Positions 28,824 through 36,335 of a stretch of DNA of 64,000 bases are shown in pieces; position 1 is the first letter of the stretch; every line of letters begins with the position of its first letter. The DNA comes from an uncultured Gammaproteobacteria bacterium (lineage in GTDB: Bacteria; Pseudomonadota; Gammaproteobacteria; UBA4575), in the NCBI GenBank assembly GCA_951812785.1, contig OX638335.1, forward strand, positions 1,785,712-1,849,711, read 5' to 3'. The translations under genes were made by a program, and so were the position numbers. The notes under the pieces were generated by a model. That model had not been told where the DNA came from and did no database searches. It saw only the letters and a list, made by a program, of their open reading frames with translations.

Positions 28824-29156
28824 TTATACGCAGCCAGTAGGCTTAGGTAAGCCTGCGTATTTACACGCTTGCTTTGCAGGGCCATAAGGGAATAGTTCGT
28901 ATAGGTACTTACTATTGCCTTTTTCTTTGCCAAGCTTCTTGCCAATCGCCTTTGTTAAAACACGTACTGCTGGAGCAATTTGATATTCTTCATAGTACTC
29001 ACGCAGAAAATTAACCACTTCCCAGTGATCTTCTGTAAGAGGAGCGCCATCCGCATCAGCCATTGCTGTTGCAAGCTCAGGTCTCCATTGATTCAAATCT
29101 GCTAAGTAACCTTCTTCGTCAGTCTCGTAACTTTGACCATCAACTTCTATTGCCAT
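28824..29156 (-). CDS. dsrC: DsrC, sulfur-carrier protein with both active cysteines
   Basis: DsrC carries sulfur as a persulfide/trisulfide between DsrEFH, DsrAB and DsrMKJOP. The 110-residue product begins MAIEVDGQSYETDEEGYL and ends ACKYAGLPKPTGCV. Cys98 and Cys109 therefore sit ten residues apart on the flexible arm, as in functional DsrC. AGGAGATACAACAC lies upstream of the start. Compare the paralogue at 35119, where both cysteines are absent. Confidence 0.97.
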   Translation of the reverse strand: MAIEVDGQSYETDEEGYLADLNQWRPELATAMADADGAPLTEDHWEVVNFLREYYEEYQIAPAVRVLTKAIGKKLGKEKGNSKYLYELFPYGPAKQACKYAGLPKPTGCV

Positions 29157-29236
29157 GTGTTGTATCTCCTATCGTAGTATTGCTAACCGCAAATCTAGAT
29201 TCTTGCAAGTGAGCAAGAACCAATAAACTTAATGAA

Positions 29237-29545
29237 TTAAAGCCAGGCTTGGACTGACTCATGCTCCGCTGCTAAATCGACAAAGCCACTGTAATCAACT
29301 ACTTTGATACCCTCTGCAACATTATTTTCACTTAATCCTCTTGCTTTAAGATCTGGGCCTAGCACGTAAAAAGAAATGTTAGCCATTGCATCAGCAACAT
29401 CTTTCGAATGCTTAGTCCCTTTCATTGCACCCACAACACCGTCTTCGGTTAGTAATACCGCACTACCCGCTTTAGCTAAGCGCAAACATGACTCAAGTGA
29501 ATTTTTTTCAAATGGGCTTTTATTAACTGTATGTAGCATTGCCAT
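29237..29545 (-). CDS. dsrH: DsrH, sulfurtransferase subunit
   Basis: DsrH (TusB homologue) is part of the cytoplasmic DsrE2F2H2 hexamer that hands sulfur to DsrC. The 102-residue product is MAMLHTVNKSPF...SLESCLRLAKAG, so the conserved cysteine is residue 20, matching Cys20 described in Allochromatium DsrH. It is followed by dsrC after 80 bases and preceded by dsrF after 12 bases. Confidence 0.93.
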   Translation of the reverse strand: MAMLHTVNKSPFEKNSLESCLRLAKAGSAVLLTEDGVVGAMKGTKHSKDVADAMANISFYVLGPDLKARGLSENNVAEGIKVVDYSGFVDLAAEHESVQAWL

Positions 29546-29557
29546 ATACTTAATCCT

Positions 29558-29977
29558 TTAAAAACTAAATACGACGTCCTGCTGATCAATCACTTCAGCA
29601 AGTTCATCACGTGACACAAGATGAATAGAGTCTTTTTCGGCCCAATCATCATCTTCATCTTCGTATTTTAAATCTTGTAAATCATCTAAAGACAATCCAC
29701 GCTCATCTAGCGATTCTTTTTCGATGTAAATCTTTTTAATGTCATAGTCACCCAATGCAGAATACGTTGGAGAAAAATTCTTCATCCCAATTTCTTCAGT
29801 ACTTTGGTCTTTCATTAACTGATAAACACCATCGTCTGCAAACACAAGACTGACGTCTTGATCAAATGCTGCAGCAATTAATACAACCTCTAATGATTCA
29901 AGCGCATAAATTGTTCCGTAAGGTGTCTTACGATTCATGTACATGAATTTTTTTACGATTTGATCACCGTCGTCCAT
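29558..29977 (-). CDS. dsrF: DsrF, sulfurtransferase subunit
   Basis: DsrF (TusC homologue) is the middle subunit of the DsrEFH complex. The 139-residue product has the family start KKFMYMNRKTPYGTIYALESLEVVLIAAAFDQDVSLVFADDGVYQL. It lacks the active cysteine found in DsrE, as is normal. Acidic residues are dense in the C-terminal third (YEDEDDDWAEKD). It sits between dsrE and dsrH with short gaps. Confidence 0.92.
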   Translation of the reverse strand: MDDGDQIVKKFMYMNRKTPYGTIYALESLEVVLIAAAFDQDVSLVFADDGVYQLMKDQSTEEIGMKNFSPTYSALGDYDIKKIYIEKESLDERGLSLDDLQDLKYEDEDDDWAEKDSIHLVSRDELAEVIDQQDVVFSF

Positions 29978-30004
29978 AATAAACTCCTTGCTAGTCGCCT
30001 CTAG

Positions 30005-30397
30005 TTAATCGCCAAAGACAACCATACGGTCTGCCTGAATCCCAGCTTCAATTAACTGACCTAAACCAGAAATACGAAACCCTTCTGCCACGTTATGTGA
30101 AGTTTTACCGTTACGCTTAGCTTCATCTTCATCTAACATGCCGCGACGTTGAGCAGCAGCAACACACAATACTAAATCTACGCTGTGATCTTTTGCTAGC
30201 TCGGACCATTGATTAGGTATATGACGATCATCTTGTGGGGGTACCGCAAGTGATGTGCCGTTATTTACACCATCGTGATAGAAGAAGACACGGAAAATTT
30301 CATGCCCTTTTTCTATGGCTGCCTTAGCAAACTCATATGCCGAGTCAGACGCCTGGTGTGTATACGGGCCTTCGTTAACTAAAATTCCAAATTTCAC
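30005..30397 (-). CDS. dsrE: DsrE, sulfurtransferase subunit with active cysteine
   Basis: DsrE (TusD homologue) is the sulfur-binding subunit of DsrEFH. The start is GTG at 30397, giving 130 residues, MKFGILVNEGPYTHQASDSA onward. A GGGAG site lies 6-10 bases upstream. This start puts the active cysteine of DLVLCVAAAQRRGM at residue 78, the position known for Allochromatium DsrE. A longer frame to 30472 would overlap dsrB by 59 bases and is not supported. The gap to dsrB is 16 bases. Confidence 0.93.
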   Translation of the reverse strand: MKFGILVNEGPYTHQASDSAYEFAKAAIEKGHEIFRVFFYHDGVNNGTSLAVPPQDDRHIPNQWSELAKDHSVDLVLCVAAAQRRGMLDEDEAKRNGKTSHNVAEGFRISGLGQLIEAGIQADRMVVFGD

Positions 30398-30413
30398 TAA
30401 TAACTCCCTTATC

Positions 30414-31487
30414 TTAGAAACGAATATGGGTTGAAGAGTTAAGGCTACGACGCGCACCTCTCCAGTTATCAATGTGGAACTTAGTAAATGGAAGTCCAGT
30501 TAATTCAAAGAATCGAGGCCAACCAACACGCTCAACCCAGTCGTTAATCCTCTCCCAATCACGTGCATCGTCTTTATATGCAGTCAAAATGCGTTTAACG
30601 ATCGCTGTTGCTTCAGGCCAACGTGGCGGATTGTTTGGAATCCCTGCTGCGACCAATTTTTGGAAAGTAGGTTTTCCACGAGCATTTGAGTGATTTCCAC
30701 CCACCCAAATTGCTAATTTAGAATATTCTGCATCATTAATTTGCATTGGAGGACATGGTGGGAAGCAAGCACCGCAACAGATACACTTCTTCTCATCAAC
30801 CTCTAGAGAAGGCTTACCATTGACCAGTGCTGGTCTAATCGCAGCCACTGGGCAGCGCGCGACTACTGAAGGTCGCTCACATACATTCGATACTAAGTCA
30901 TGATTAATTTTCGGCGGCTTAGTGTGCTGAACGTTAATCGCGATATCGCCTTGGCCACCACAGTTAATTTGGCAACAAGATGTTGTCATGTGTACGCGAT
31001 TAGGCATGTTATTTTCTTTGAACTCATCAATCAGCTCATCCATCATGGCCTTAACAACACCCGATGCATCAGTGCCTGGAATATCACAGTGCAACCAACC
31101 TTGAGTATGAGAAATCATTGCAACAGAGTTCTTAGTACCACCAACAACAAAACCTTCTGCTTCAAGCGCATCAATCATTGGTTGTACTTTTGCTTCGTCT
31201 GACACCATGTATTCGATGTTTGATCGAATAGTGAAACGCACATAACCATCAGCAAATTTATCACCAATGTCGCAAAGTGTACGTAGTGTGAATACATCTA
31301 GAATTCGTTGTGTTCCTGCACGAACAGTCCAAATTTGATCACCATTTTTTGCTACGTGTAATAAAACACCTGGACGTGGATGTTCATGATAATCCCAGTC
31401 GCCATAGTTTTTGCGCATCACTGGGTGCATATATTGGAAGCCGTCTGGGCATCCTGATTCAATAGGTGGTCGATGATCTTGTGCCAT
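30414..31487 (-). CDS. dsrB: Dissimilatory sulfite reductase beta subunit DsrB
   Basis: DsrB pairs with DsrA as alpha2-beta2; in sulfur oxidisers it works in reverse, forming sulfite from DsrC-bound sulfur. The 357-residue product has the siroheme/[4Fe-4S] motifs TTSCCQINCGGQGD and CERPSVVARCPVAAI. A ferredoxin insertion KCICCGACFPPCPPM is also present. Length is normal. dsrE-F-H and dsrL in the same operon mark the oxidative type. It lies about 95 bases after dsrA. Confidence 0.96.
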   Translation of the reverse strand: MAQDHRPPIESGCPDGFQYMHPVMRKNYGDWDYHEHPRPGVLLHVAKNGDQIWTVRAGTQRILDVFTLRTLCDIGDKFADGYVRFTIRSNIEYMVSDEAKVQPMIDALEAEGFVVGGTKNSVAMISHTQGWLHCDIPGTDASGVVKAMMDELIDEFKENNMPNRVHMTTSCCQINCGGQGDIAINVQHTKPPKINHDLVSNVCERPSVVARCPVAAIRPALVNGKPSLEVDEKKCICCGACFPPCPPMQINDAEYSKLAIWVGGNHSNARGKPTFQKLVAAGIPNNPPRWPEATAIVKRILTAYKDDARDWERINDWVERVGWPRFFELTGLPFTKFHIDNWRGARRSLNSSTHIRF

Positions 31488-31582
31488 GTTTTTTCTGTCT
31501 CCGAACTAGAAGCCTGCTTTCAATATGCAGGCTTTAGTGACTTTAAATAAACGTAAGTAAAATTCTTTCTTTGAAGTGAAGG

Positions 31583-32845
31583 TTAGCTAGCTGCTGCTTT
31601 TTCTTCTGCCTTGCGGGTGAACCACTTTTCAGCTTCTTCATCCCAACCATCCATACGCACGTATGAACTTTGACGAGGCTCGTTAACCATATTTGGATCG
31701 ACCTCAATACCAACACCTTCTAAGAAGTTAACTAAGCCGATACGTTCAACCATCTCACCACAACGTTCGTGCTCTAAGCCATTCTCCGCCCAGAAGTCGA
31801 TAGTTTCTTCGGCCATTTCAGTCAGCTTCTCGTAATCTTCTTCAGTGTCTAGCTTCATGAATGGAACAACGACTGTGCCCATCAAGTCACCAATCTTAAG
31901 CGTACGCTTACCACCAATCAGTATTGTTGCGCCTTTATCATCACCTGGTGAAAGTGCTTTCACCATCACGTTCATGCAATGCATACAACGAACACAGTTA
32001 CGATTATCAACATCCATGGTGTCGTCATCTTTCAATGACAATGCCTTAGTTGGGCAACGAGTAATAACGTTGTCGATCACATACTCGCGGCCTTTACGCG
32101 CGACGAATTTTTTAACTTCTTCTTGATCCACTTTCATGTCATCGCGCCATGTGCCAATGATGGCAAAGTCAGAACGCTCAATAGCGTTCATGCAATCATT
32201 ACCACAACCAGACACTTTGAACTTAAACTTGTATGGAAGTGCTGGACGATGAACGTCATCAGTAAAGTTATTAAGCAGCGTACGGTGGATTTTCATCTCA
32301 TCTAGACCAGACATTTCACAACGTGCTGCACCGACACATGACATACCCGTTCGCACACATGGGCCTGCGCCGCCCAAGTCCCAACCGTATTCATTAATTT
32401 CATCAAAGAAGTGTTGGGTGTTATCAGTAGAAGTACCGATAAACATAATGTTGCCTGTTTGGCCGTGGAATGTAACTAGACCTGAACCCCATTTTTCCCA
32501 GCTATCACCAAGTTGGCGAAGCATATCGGTTGTGTAGTAGTTACCTGCTGGCGGCTGAACGCGGAGGGTGTGAAATTCTCTAGACTCTGGGAACGAATCG
32601 CCGACTTCTGAGAAGCGAGGAATAATGCCTGATCCGTATCCGAATACACTAACGGTCCCACCTTTCCAGTAACCTTTACGTGTTTCGTATGAGTGCTCTA
32701 ACTGACCTAATAAGTCATTTGCCATACCACTGATTCGCTTATCTTCATGTTTGTCACGAAGACGTTTAAAACCTGATATGAAACTAGGCCATGGTCCATT
32801 TTCTAACTCATCAAGCATTGGGGTATCATGATGCTGGTCAGCCAT
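31583..32845 (-). CDS. dsrA: Dissimilatory sulfite reductase alpha subunit DsrA
   Basis: DsrA is the larger subunit of the siroheme sulfite reductase and opens the dsr operon. The 420-residue product has CVGAARCEMSGLDEM and VSGCGNDCMNAIERSDF for the coupled siroheme-[4Fe-4S] centre. A ferredoxin domain has TRCPTKAL and NCVRCMHCMNVM. AGGAG lies ten bases ahead of the ATG. A 19-base palindrome precedes that ribosome binding site. Translation reads through with no irregularity. Confidence 0.97.
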   Translation of the reverse strand: MADQHHDTPMLDELENGPWPSFISGFKRLRDKHEDKRISGMANDLLGQLEHSYETRKGYWKGGTVSVFGYGSGIIPRFSEVGDSFPESREFHTLRVQPPAGNYYTTDMLRQLGDSWEKWGSGLVTFHGQTGNIMFIGTSTDNTQHFFDEINEYGWDLGGAGPCVRTGMSCVGAARCEMSGLDEMKIHRTLLNNFTDDVHRPALPYKFKFKVSGCGNDCMNAIERSDFAIIGTWRDDMKVDQEEVKKFVARKGREYVIDNVITRCPTKALSLKDDDTMDVDNRNCVRCMHCMNVMVKALSPGDDKGATILIGGKRTLKIGDLMGTVVVPFMKLDTEEDYEKLTEMAEETIDFWAENGLEHERCGEMVERIGLVNFLEGVGIEVDPNMVNEPRQSSYVRMDGWDEEAEKWFTRKAEEKAAAS

Positions 32846-32863
32846 TCTTTATTCTCCTATTCG

Positions 32864-32882
32864 CCAGTTATTTAATAACTGG
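32864..32882. promoter_or_regulatory. 19-base palindrome in the dsrA leader
   Basis: CCAGTTATTTAATAACTGG is a 9+1+9 perfect palindrome, 19-37 bases ahead of the dsrA start and just upstream of its AGGAG. It could be an operator for a dimeric regulator or a leader hairpin that tunes dsrA translation. No regulator gene is adjacent, so the partner is unknown. Confidence 0.45.
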
Positions 32883-33230
32883 GGTTGTTTTATTCCACGC
32901 GCAGAACAGCCTAATTCCACCGGCTGTTTACGGGATAGCAGTCTAGAGTTGGCGAGTAAAGATCAAAATCCTACCTATGGGGTGCGGGGGGTTAGTCAAG
33001 TTATCTCAACAGGGATATAGCAACATAAATTTTTATGATAACCCTGCTGAATCAAATAGCCCTGAATTATATTTTATGTTTATTAATCAATAAGTTATAA
33101 ATTAATTCGATATATAACATTGGCTAACTGGGCTACCTTAAATTAATCTTAGAGTTTAGCTTCAATAATATATAAACTCAGTAAAACGTTAACCAGCTCG
33201 CAACTATTTACACCTTACAAATAAACCATC
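32883..33230. other. Divergent intergenic region dsrA / dioxygenase operon
   Basis: About 350 bases without a credible gene, presumably holding the promoters of both divergent operons. It contains ACAGCC (32906-32911)/GGCTGT (32922-32927), and a nested hairpin with outer CAGGG near 33010 pairing to CCCTG near 33046 around CATAAA-TT-TTTATG. The side next to the dioxygenase gene is very A/T rich. I could not choose a -35/-10 pair with confidence. Confidence 0.5.
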
Positions 33231-34124
33231 ATGTATGACTTTGAATCTGACTATTCACAGTGGCGCGAACTTAAATTAAGCCATCGCACTCAACAATCTA
33301 AGCTTGAGATCGTTCCAATTGCCAACCCTAATGCCTTATCTCAATCAGAGCTTGTTAGCCTAGCCACACTTTGTCAGAACGACAATTTTGCGATTTACCG
33401 CCTGGGTCAACCTTCACTCGCCAGTAAAGCCTCTATTCGCTCCATGACCAGTCAACTAGGCATGCTTAGCCTGGATCAGAATTTATGCGCCGATAATGAT
33501 AGTATTTCTTCTATAAAAATCATGGAGTTAGGACATACACGTGGGTATATTCCTTATACGGCCAATGCACTTAATTGGCATACTGACGGCTACTACAACT
33601 CGTTGCATGAGCATATCCATTCATTCCTCCTGCACTGCATACAAAACGCTGCTAAAGGAGGAAAAAATATGCTTATTAATCATGAGCTTATATACATACA
33701 ACTATATGACAAAAGCCCAGCATTAATAACAGCGCTAATGCAAGCTGATGCACTCACTATTCCCGCCAATATTGAGGGTGGTGTAGAGCGACGTTCTGCT
33801 CAAAGTGGCCCTGTGTTTTATAGAGATCCTTCAATAAACACGCTACAAATGCGTTATACCGCGAGATCTCGCAGCATTGAGTGGAAACAAGACACCGTTC
33901 TGCTACGCGCGGTTAACATGATTGAAGAATTACTTTCAGATAATGAATTCACACTGAATTACACTCTGCAGCCTGGGGAGGGTTTAATTTGTAATAATAT
34001 TCTTCATGGGCGTAGCGCCTTTACAAATGGGAATATTCCGGAGCAACAACGAGTCATGTATCGTGCTCGTTCTTATAATCGATTATTTAGTGGTGAACAA
34101 CTAAGCAATGCTCTCCCTCAGTGA
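33231..34124 (+). CDS. TauD/TfdA-like Fe(II)/2-oxoglutarate dioxygenase
   Basis: The 297-residue product looks like a TauD/gamma-butyrobetaine-hydroxylase type dioxygenase. It has the metal-binding HXD in NWHTDGYYN (His117, Asp119) and a distal histidine in NNILHGRSAF (His259), followed by the 2-oxoglutarate-type arginine region RVMYRARSYNR. These suggest an active iron enzyme. The substrate is unknown; sulfonate use is only one possibility. It is the first gene of a five-gene group divergent from dsrA. Confidence 0.8.
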   Translation: MYDFESDYSQWRELKLSHRTQQSKLEIVPIANPNALSQSELVSLATLCQNDNFAIYRLGQPSLASKASIRSMTSQLGMLSLDQNLCADNDSISSIKIMELGHTRGYIPYTANALNWHTDGYYNSLHEHIHSFLLHCIQNAAKGGKNMLINHELIYIQLYDKSPALITALMQADALTIPANIEGGVERRSAQSGPVFYRDPSINTLQMRYTARSRSIEWKQDTVLLRAVNMIEELLSDNEFTLNYTLQPGEGLICNNILHGRSAFTNGNIPEQQRVMYRARSYNRLFSGEQLSNALPQ

Positions 34125-34302
34125 AATCCTCATGCAAGATCACGGCATGCAAAGCTTTGACGAATTAAAAGCTGAATTAGAGAAACGTGCTCAGCAAGGT
34201 GAAATCTTTTTCCAAATGGATGTGCGTCCTCCTTTTAGAGACACTCCCGAAGAATGGGAAGAGATTCTCGAGACCGTGTTTACCTCTGCCAGGCCGAGCT
34301 AA
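34108..34302 (+). CDS. Small acidic protein of the dioxygenase/Cas6-like operon
   Basis: The 64-residue product is not recognised. It is rich in glutamate, with SFDELKAELEKRAQQGEIFFQMDVRPPF and DTPEEWEEILETVF. Its start overlaps the dioxygenase end by 17 bases, and its stop directly abuts the Cas6-like start, so the three genes are translationally coupled. ATG at 34132 is an alternative start giving 56 residues. The tight packing suggests a partner of one of the two neighbours. Confidence 0.65.
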   Translation: MLSLSEILMQDHGMQSFDELKAELEKRAQQGEIFFQMDVRPPFRDTPEEWEEILETVFTSARPS

Positions 34303-34995
34303 ATGATGTTCTGGAATGATGACACTAACAAAAAAGCCGCCTATGAAGTCCCGGACGATATTGTCGACGTCAATTTCAAAATTAAATGTGCACACCTGCC
34401 GTTAGACCACGCACATCAACTTTCTGAAGAGATTATCCAACAGCTTCCCTGGATAGCTGACTCTGAATGTGCCGGCATACATCTTATTCATGGGGCAGAA
34501 TCAGGTAATGGCTGGATTCGTCCAACAGACCCTGATGAACTTATTTATCCGTCTCGCCGTACGCTTTTCACTATCCGCACCCCACAAGAACATATAGATA
34601 GCGTACGCGCACTTGACGGCACTTCTATTAATGTATGCGACACATCAATTGAACTTTCAAAACCTACGATTCGAAAACTATCTAAATTAACCACAATTTT
34701 TGCTCGTTACATCTTAGCAGGCCAGATTGACGATGAAAGTGGCTTCTTAAATGAAATGGTTGACTTACTAGCAGAGAAAAACATCAGACCTAAAAAAATG
34801 ATGAGTGGCCGCATGACAACAATGAGATTCCCCGATAAAACTCTCAGCGCTCGCAGTCTGATGATCGATGGTATTGATGTCACCGAGTCCGTTTTACTCC
34901 AGCAACAAGGGCTAGGTGCCGGCAGAAAATTCGGCTGTGGACTATTTTTACCTCATAAGGGTATTGACGCGGTCAATGAGACCCAGGAAAAATAA
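34303..34995 (+). CDS. Cas6/Cmx6-like protein (orphan, no CRISPR nearby)
   Basis: The 230-residue product resembles the Cas6/Cmx6 family annotated in type I-MYXAN CRISPR systems, which cut CRISPR repeat RNA. The match is seen in LPLDHAHQL (residues 32-40, with histidines where Cas6 enzymes often place a catalytic one), two ferredoxin-like halves, and the C-terminal glycine-rich loop GLGAGRKFGCGLFLPHKG (203-220). No repeat array, cas1/cas2 or effector genes occur in the window. Instead it lies between a TauD-like gene and a DsrC paralogue beside the dsr operon. It may act on another RNA or have lost nuclease function. Confidence 0.7.
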   Translation: MMFWNDDTNKKAAYEVPDDIVDVNFKIKCAHLPLDHAHQLSEEIIQQLPWIADSECAGIHLIHGAESGNGWIRPTDPDELIYPSRRTLFTIRTPQEHIDSVRALDGTSINVCDTSIELSKPTIRKLSKLTTIFARYILAGQIDDESGFLNEMVDLLAEKNIRPKKMMSGRMTTMRFPDKTLSARSLMIDGIDVTESVLLQQQGLGAGRKFGCGLFLPHKGIDAVNETQEK

Positions 34996-35007
34996 CGCTT
35001 TTTTACA

Positions 35008-35086
35008 GGGGGTCAGAGCCCTTTTAATACCATTAAGAGTATTCAAGAATAGTTGTATGAAAATTTAAAGGGCTCTGACCTCTTTT
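35008..35086. repeat. Second REP/MITE-like palindrome
   Basis: GGGGGTCAGAGCCCTTTTAA starting at 35008 and TTAAAGGGCTCTGACCTCTTTT ending at 35086 are imperfect inverted repeats around a ~38-base centre. The arms match those of the element at 26296-26376, with small differences in the outer bases. It lies between the Cas6-like gene and the cysteine-less dsrC paralogue and would form a hairpin in the transcript. Confidence 0.78.
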
Positions 35087-35118
35087 AGAATTCCTTTTAG
35101 GATTAAGGAGAATAAATT

Positions 35119-35460
35119 ATGTCAATTGAAGTTGATGGAAAGTCTATTGAAACCACACCAAGCGGATTCTTAACTAATATTGAAGATTGGTCAGAAGCGC
35201 TCGCTGAAGTCATCGCCAAAGAAGAAGGCGTTGCACTTACTGACAGACATTGGGACGTGGTCAACTACTTACGCGATGAGTTTATTAATAATGCAGGCAA
35301 CCAGCCCAACACACGCAACATGGTCAAAGCGATGACCAAACTGTGGGGCGACAAAAGCATTAATGCAAAAATGCTTTATGTCCTATTTCCGGGCGACCCA
35401 AGTAAACAAGGTGGCAGAATTGGTGGCCTACCAGAAAGTCGACGCAAAGGCGGCTACTAG
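35119..35460 (+). CDS. DsrC/TusE-family paralogue lacking both active cysteines
   Basis: The 113-residue product begins MSIEVDGKSIETTPSGFLTN and keeps the DsrC fold signatures LTDRHWDVVNYLRDEF and LYVLFPGDPSKQGG. Where active DsrC has two cysteines on its C-terminal arm, this protein reads GGRIGGLPESRRKGGY; it has no cysteine at all. It therefore cannot carry sulfur by the known mechanism. DsrC-like proteins without cysteines have been suggested to be regulators or decoys. AAGGAG lies eight bases before the ATG. Confidence 0.88.
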   Translation: MSIEVDGKSIETTPSGFLTNIEDWSEALAEVIAKEEGVALTDRHWDVVNYLRDEFINNAGNQPNTRNMVKAMTKLWGDKSINAKMLYVLFPGDPSKQGGRIGGLPESRRKGGY

Positions 35461-35553
35461 TTCACATACTCTCTATCGGGATACATATCAGCCCGGTGAT
35501 TTGAATTAGTATTTATTACACAGATTTGAAATTAAATTACTTTCGGAGGGCCC

Positions 35554-35757
35554 ATGAGCTCTAAGCAAGACAAAATCAAAAAAATGTTGGAAATGCAAAA
35601 GAAGTTTATCGAGCTAGATCGTGCTCGTGGCGTTTCTGCTGAAGAATACTTCACACCAGAAGACGGTGCTGAGTTAAGCGGATACCGTGAAGAGTATTCA
35701 AAGTTAGCCATGGACGTTGTCGATGACGCACATAAAGAAAAAGGCTCACACGCTTAA
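35554..35757 (+). CDS. Small charged protein downstream of the dsrC paralogue
   Basis: The 67-residue product is not recognised. It is helical-looking and highly charged: IKKMLEMQKKFIELDRARG, then EEYFTPEDGAELSGYREEYSKLAMDVVDDAHKEKG. A strong CGGAGGG site lies close before the ATG. A factor-independent terminator follows at 35781-35807, so this is the last gene of the divergent operon. Neighbours suggest a role with sulfur metabolism, but nothing in the protein proves this. Confidence 0.7.
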   Translation: MSSKQDKIKKMLEMQKKFIELDRARGVSAEEYFTPEDGAELSGYREEYSKLAMDVVDDAHKEKGSHA

Positions 35758-35780
35758 ATTTCTTTAAAAAAAATATTTTT

Positions 35781-35807
35781 AAAAGCCGCGCATGTCGCGA
35801 CTTTTTT
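35781..35807 (+). terminator. Rho-independent terminator
   Basis: AAAAGCCGCG (35781-35790) pairs with CGCGACTTTT across a short CATGT loop and is followed by a run of T to about 35807. It ends the operon that starts with the dioxygenase gene at 33231. Confidence 0.75.
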
Positions 35808-36058
35808 ATGCGTACTATTTTGAATTTATCAAATTAAAATGTTATAACTCATTGTAAGACAGCACACTTTGATTTCGCCGCAATTACTTAGCAGTCGAAT
35901 ACTTTAACTTTCATTAAAAATTTACTAACTAGCCCTCTATTGAACAGTACAAATTTGTGAACTGTCACACGAAAAACTTACGCAAATTTAAGCTTAATGT
36001 CACTTCCGTTATATAGAATTTCATTAAATGAAAATTTTCAATATTTTAAGGGAGCACC
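35808..36058 (+). other. A/T-rich leader before the 52-codon gene
   Basis: About 250 bases between a terminator and the small ORF at 36059. No gene is visible. The A/T richness and position suggest it holds the promoter of the small ORF, but no single -35/-10 pair stands out. Confidence 0.4.
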
Positions 36059-36217
36059 ATGTCCAAAGATGATCCACAACCCATTGATAGCTCAGCAGAG
36101 GAGTTCATTGAAGCATCTGAATCTATCGCTTTAGAAAAAAGTTCTTCTGAAAACGCTAAACAAAACTCAGATGTAGATACACCAAATTTAGAAGACATAA
36201 GAACAGCCGGCTTCTAA
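36059..36217 (+). CDS. 52-residue acidic peptide, unknown
   Basis: ATG at 36059-36061 opens a 52-codon frame ending TAA at 36215-36217, with AAGGGAG six bases upstream and its own terminator 30 bases downstream. The product, MSKDDPQPIDSSAEEFIEAS at the start and NLEDIRTAGF at the end, is acidic and serine rich, with no cysteine, membrane segment or signal. I do not recognise it. The ribosome binding site and terminator make a real monocistronic gene likely. Confidence 0.6.
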   Translation: MSKDDPQPIDSSAEEFIEASESIALEKSSSENAKQNSDVDTPNLEDIRTAGF

Positions 36218-36245
36218 TATACTTCAGAAAGTTTAAAAGTACAGG

Positions 36246-36272
36246 AAACACGTCTAGACCGTGTTTTTGTTT
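36246..36272 (+). terminator. Terminator after the 52-codon gene
   Basis: AAACACG (36246-36252) pairs with CGTGTTT (36260-36266) around the loop GTCTAGA-C and is followed by TTGTTT. It fits an intrinsic terminator for the plus-strand small gene. Confidence 0.65.
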
Positions 36273-36335
36273 AACTTGTTTTTTTTAGGACAAAATTACT
36301 AAAAGTAACAACACAGCAACTAATATAAAAACACT

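Noticed and set aside
28676..28945. 89-codon minus-strand frame between dsrM and dsrC
   Set aside because: It overlaps the dsrC coding region in another frame and covers the hairpins; no ribosome binding site or family resemblance.
30398..30472. Upstream extension of dsrE
   Set aside because: It would overlap dsrB and shift the active cysteine from position 78; the GTG at 30397 has a good ribosome binding site.
34303..36058. CRISPR array near the Cas6-like gene
   Set aside because: No regularly spaced direct repeats; only one palindrome, whose sister copy is 9 kb away.
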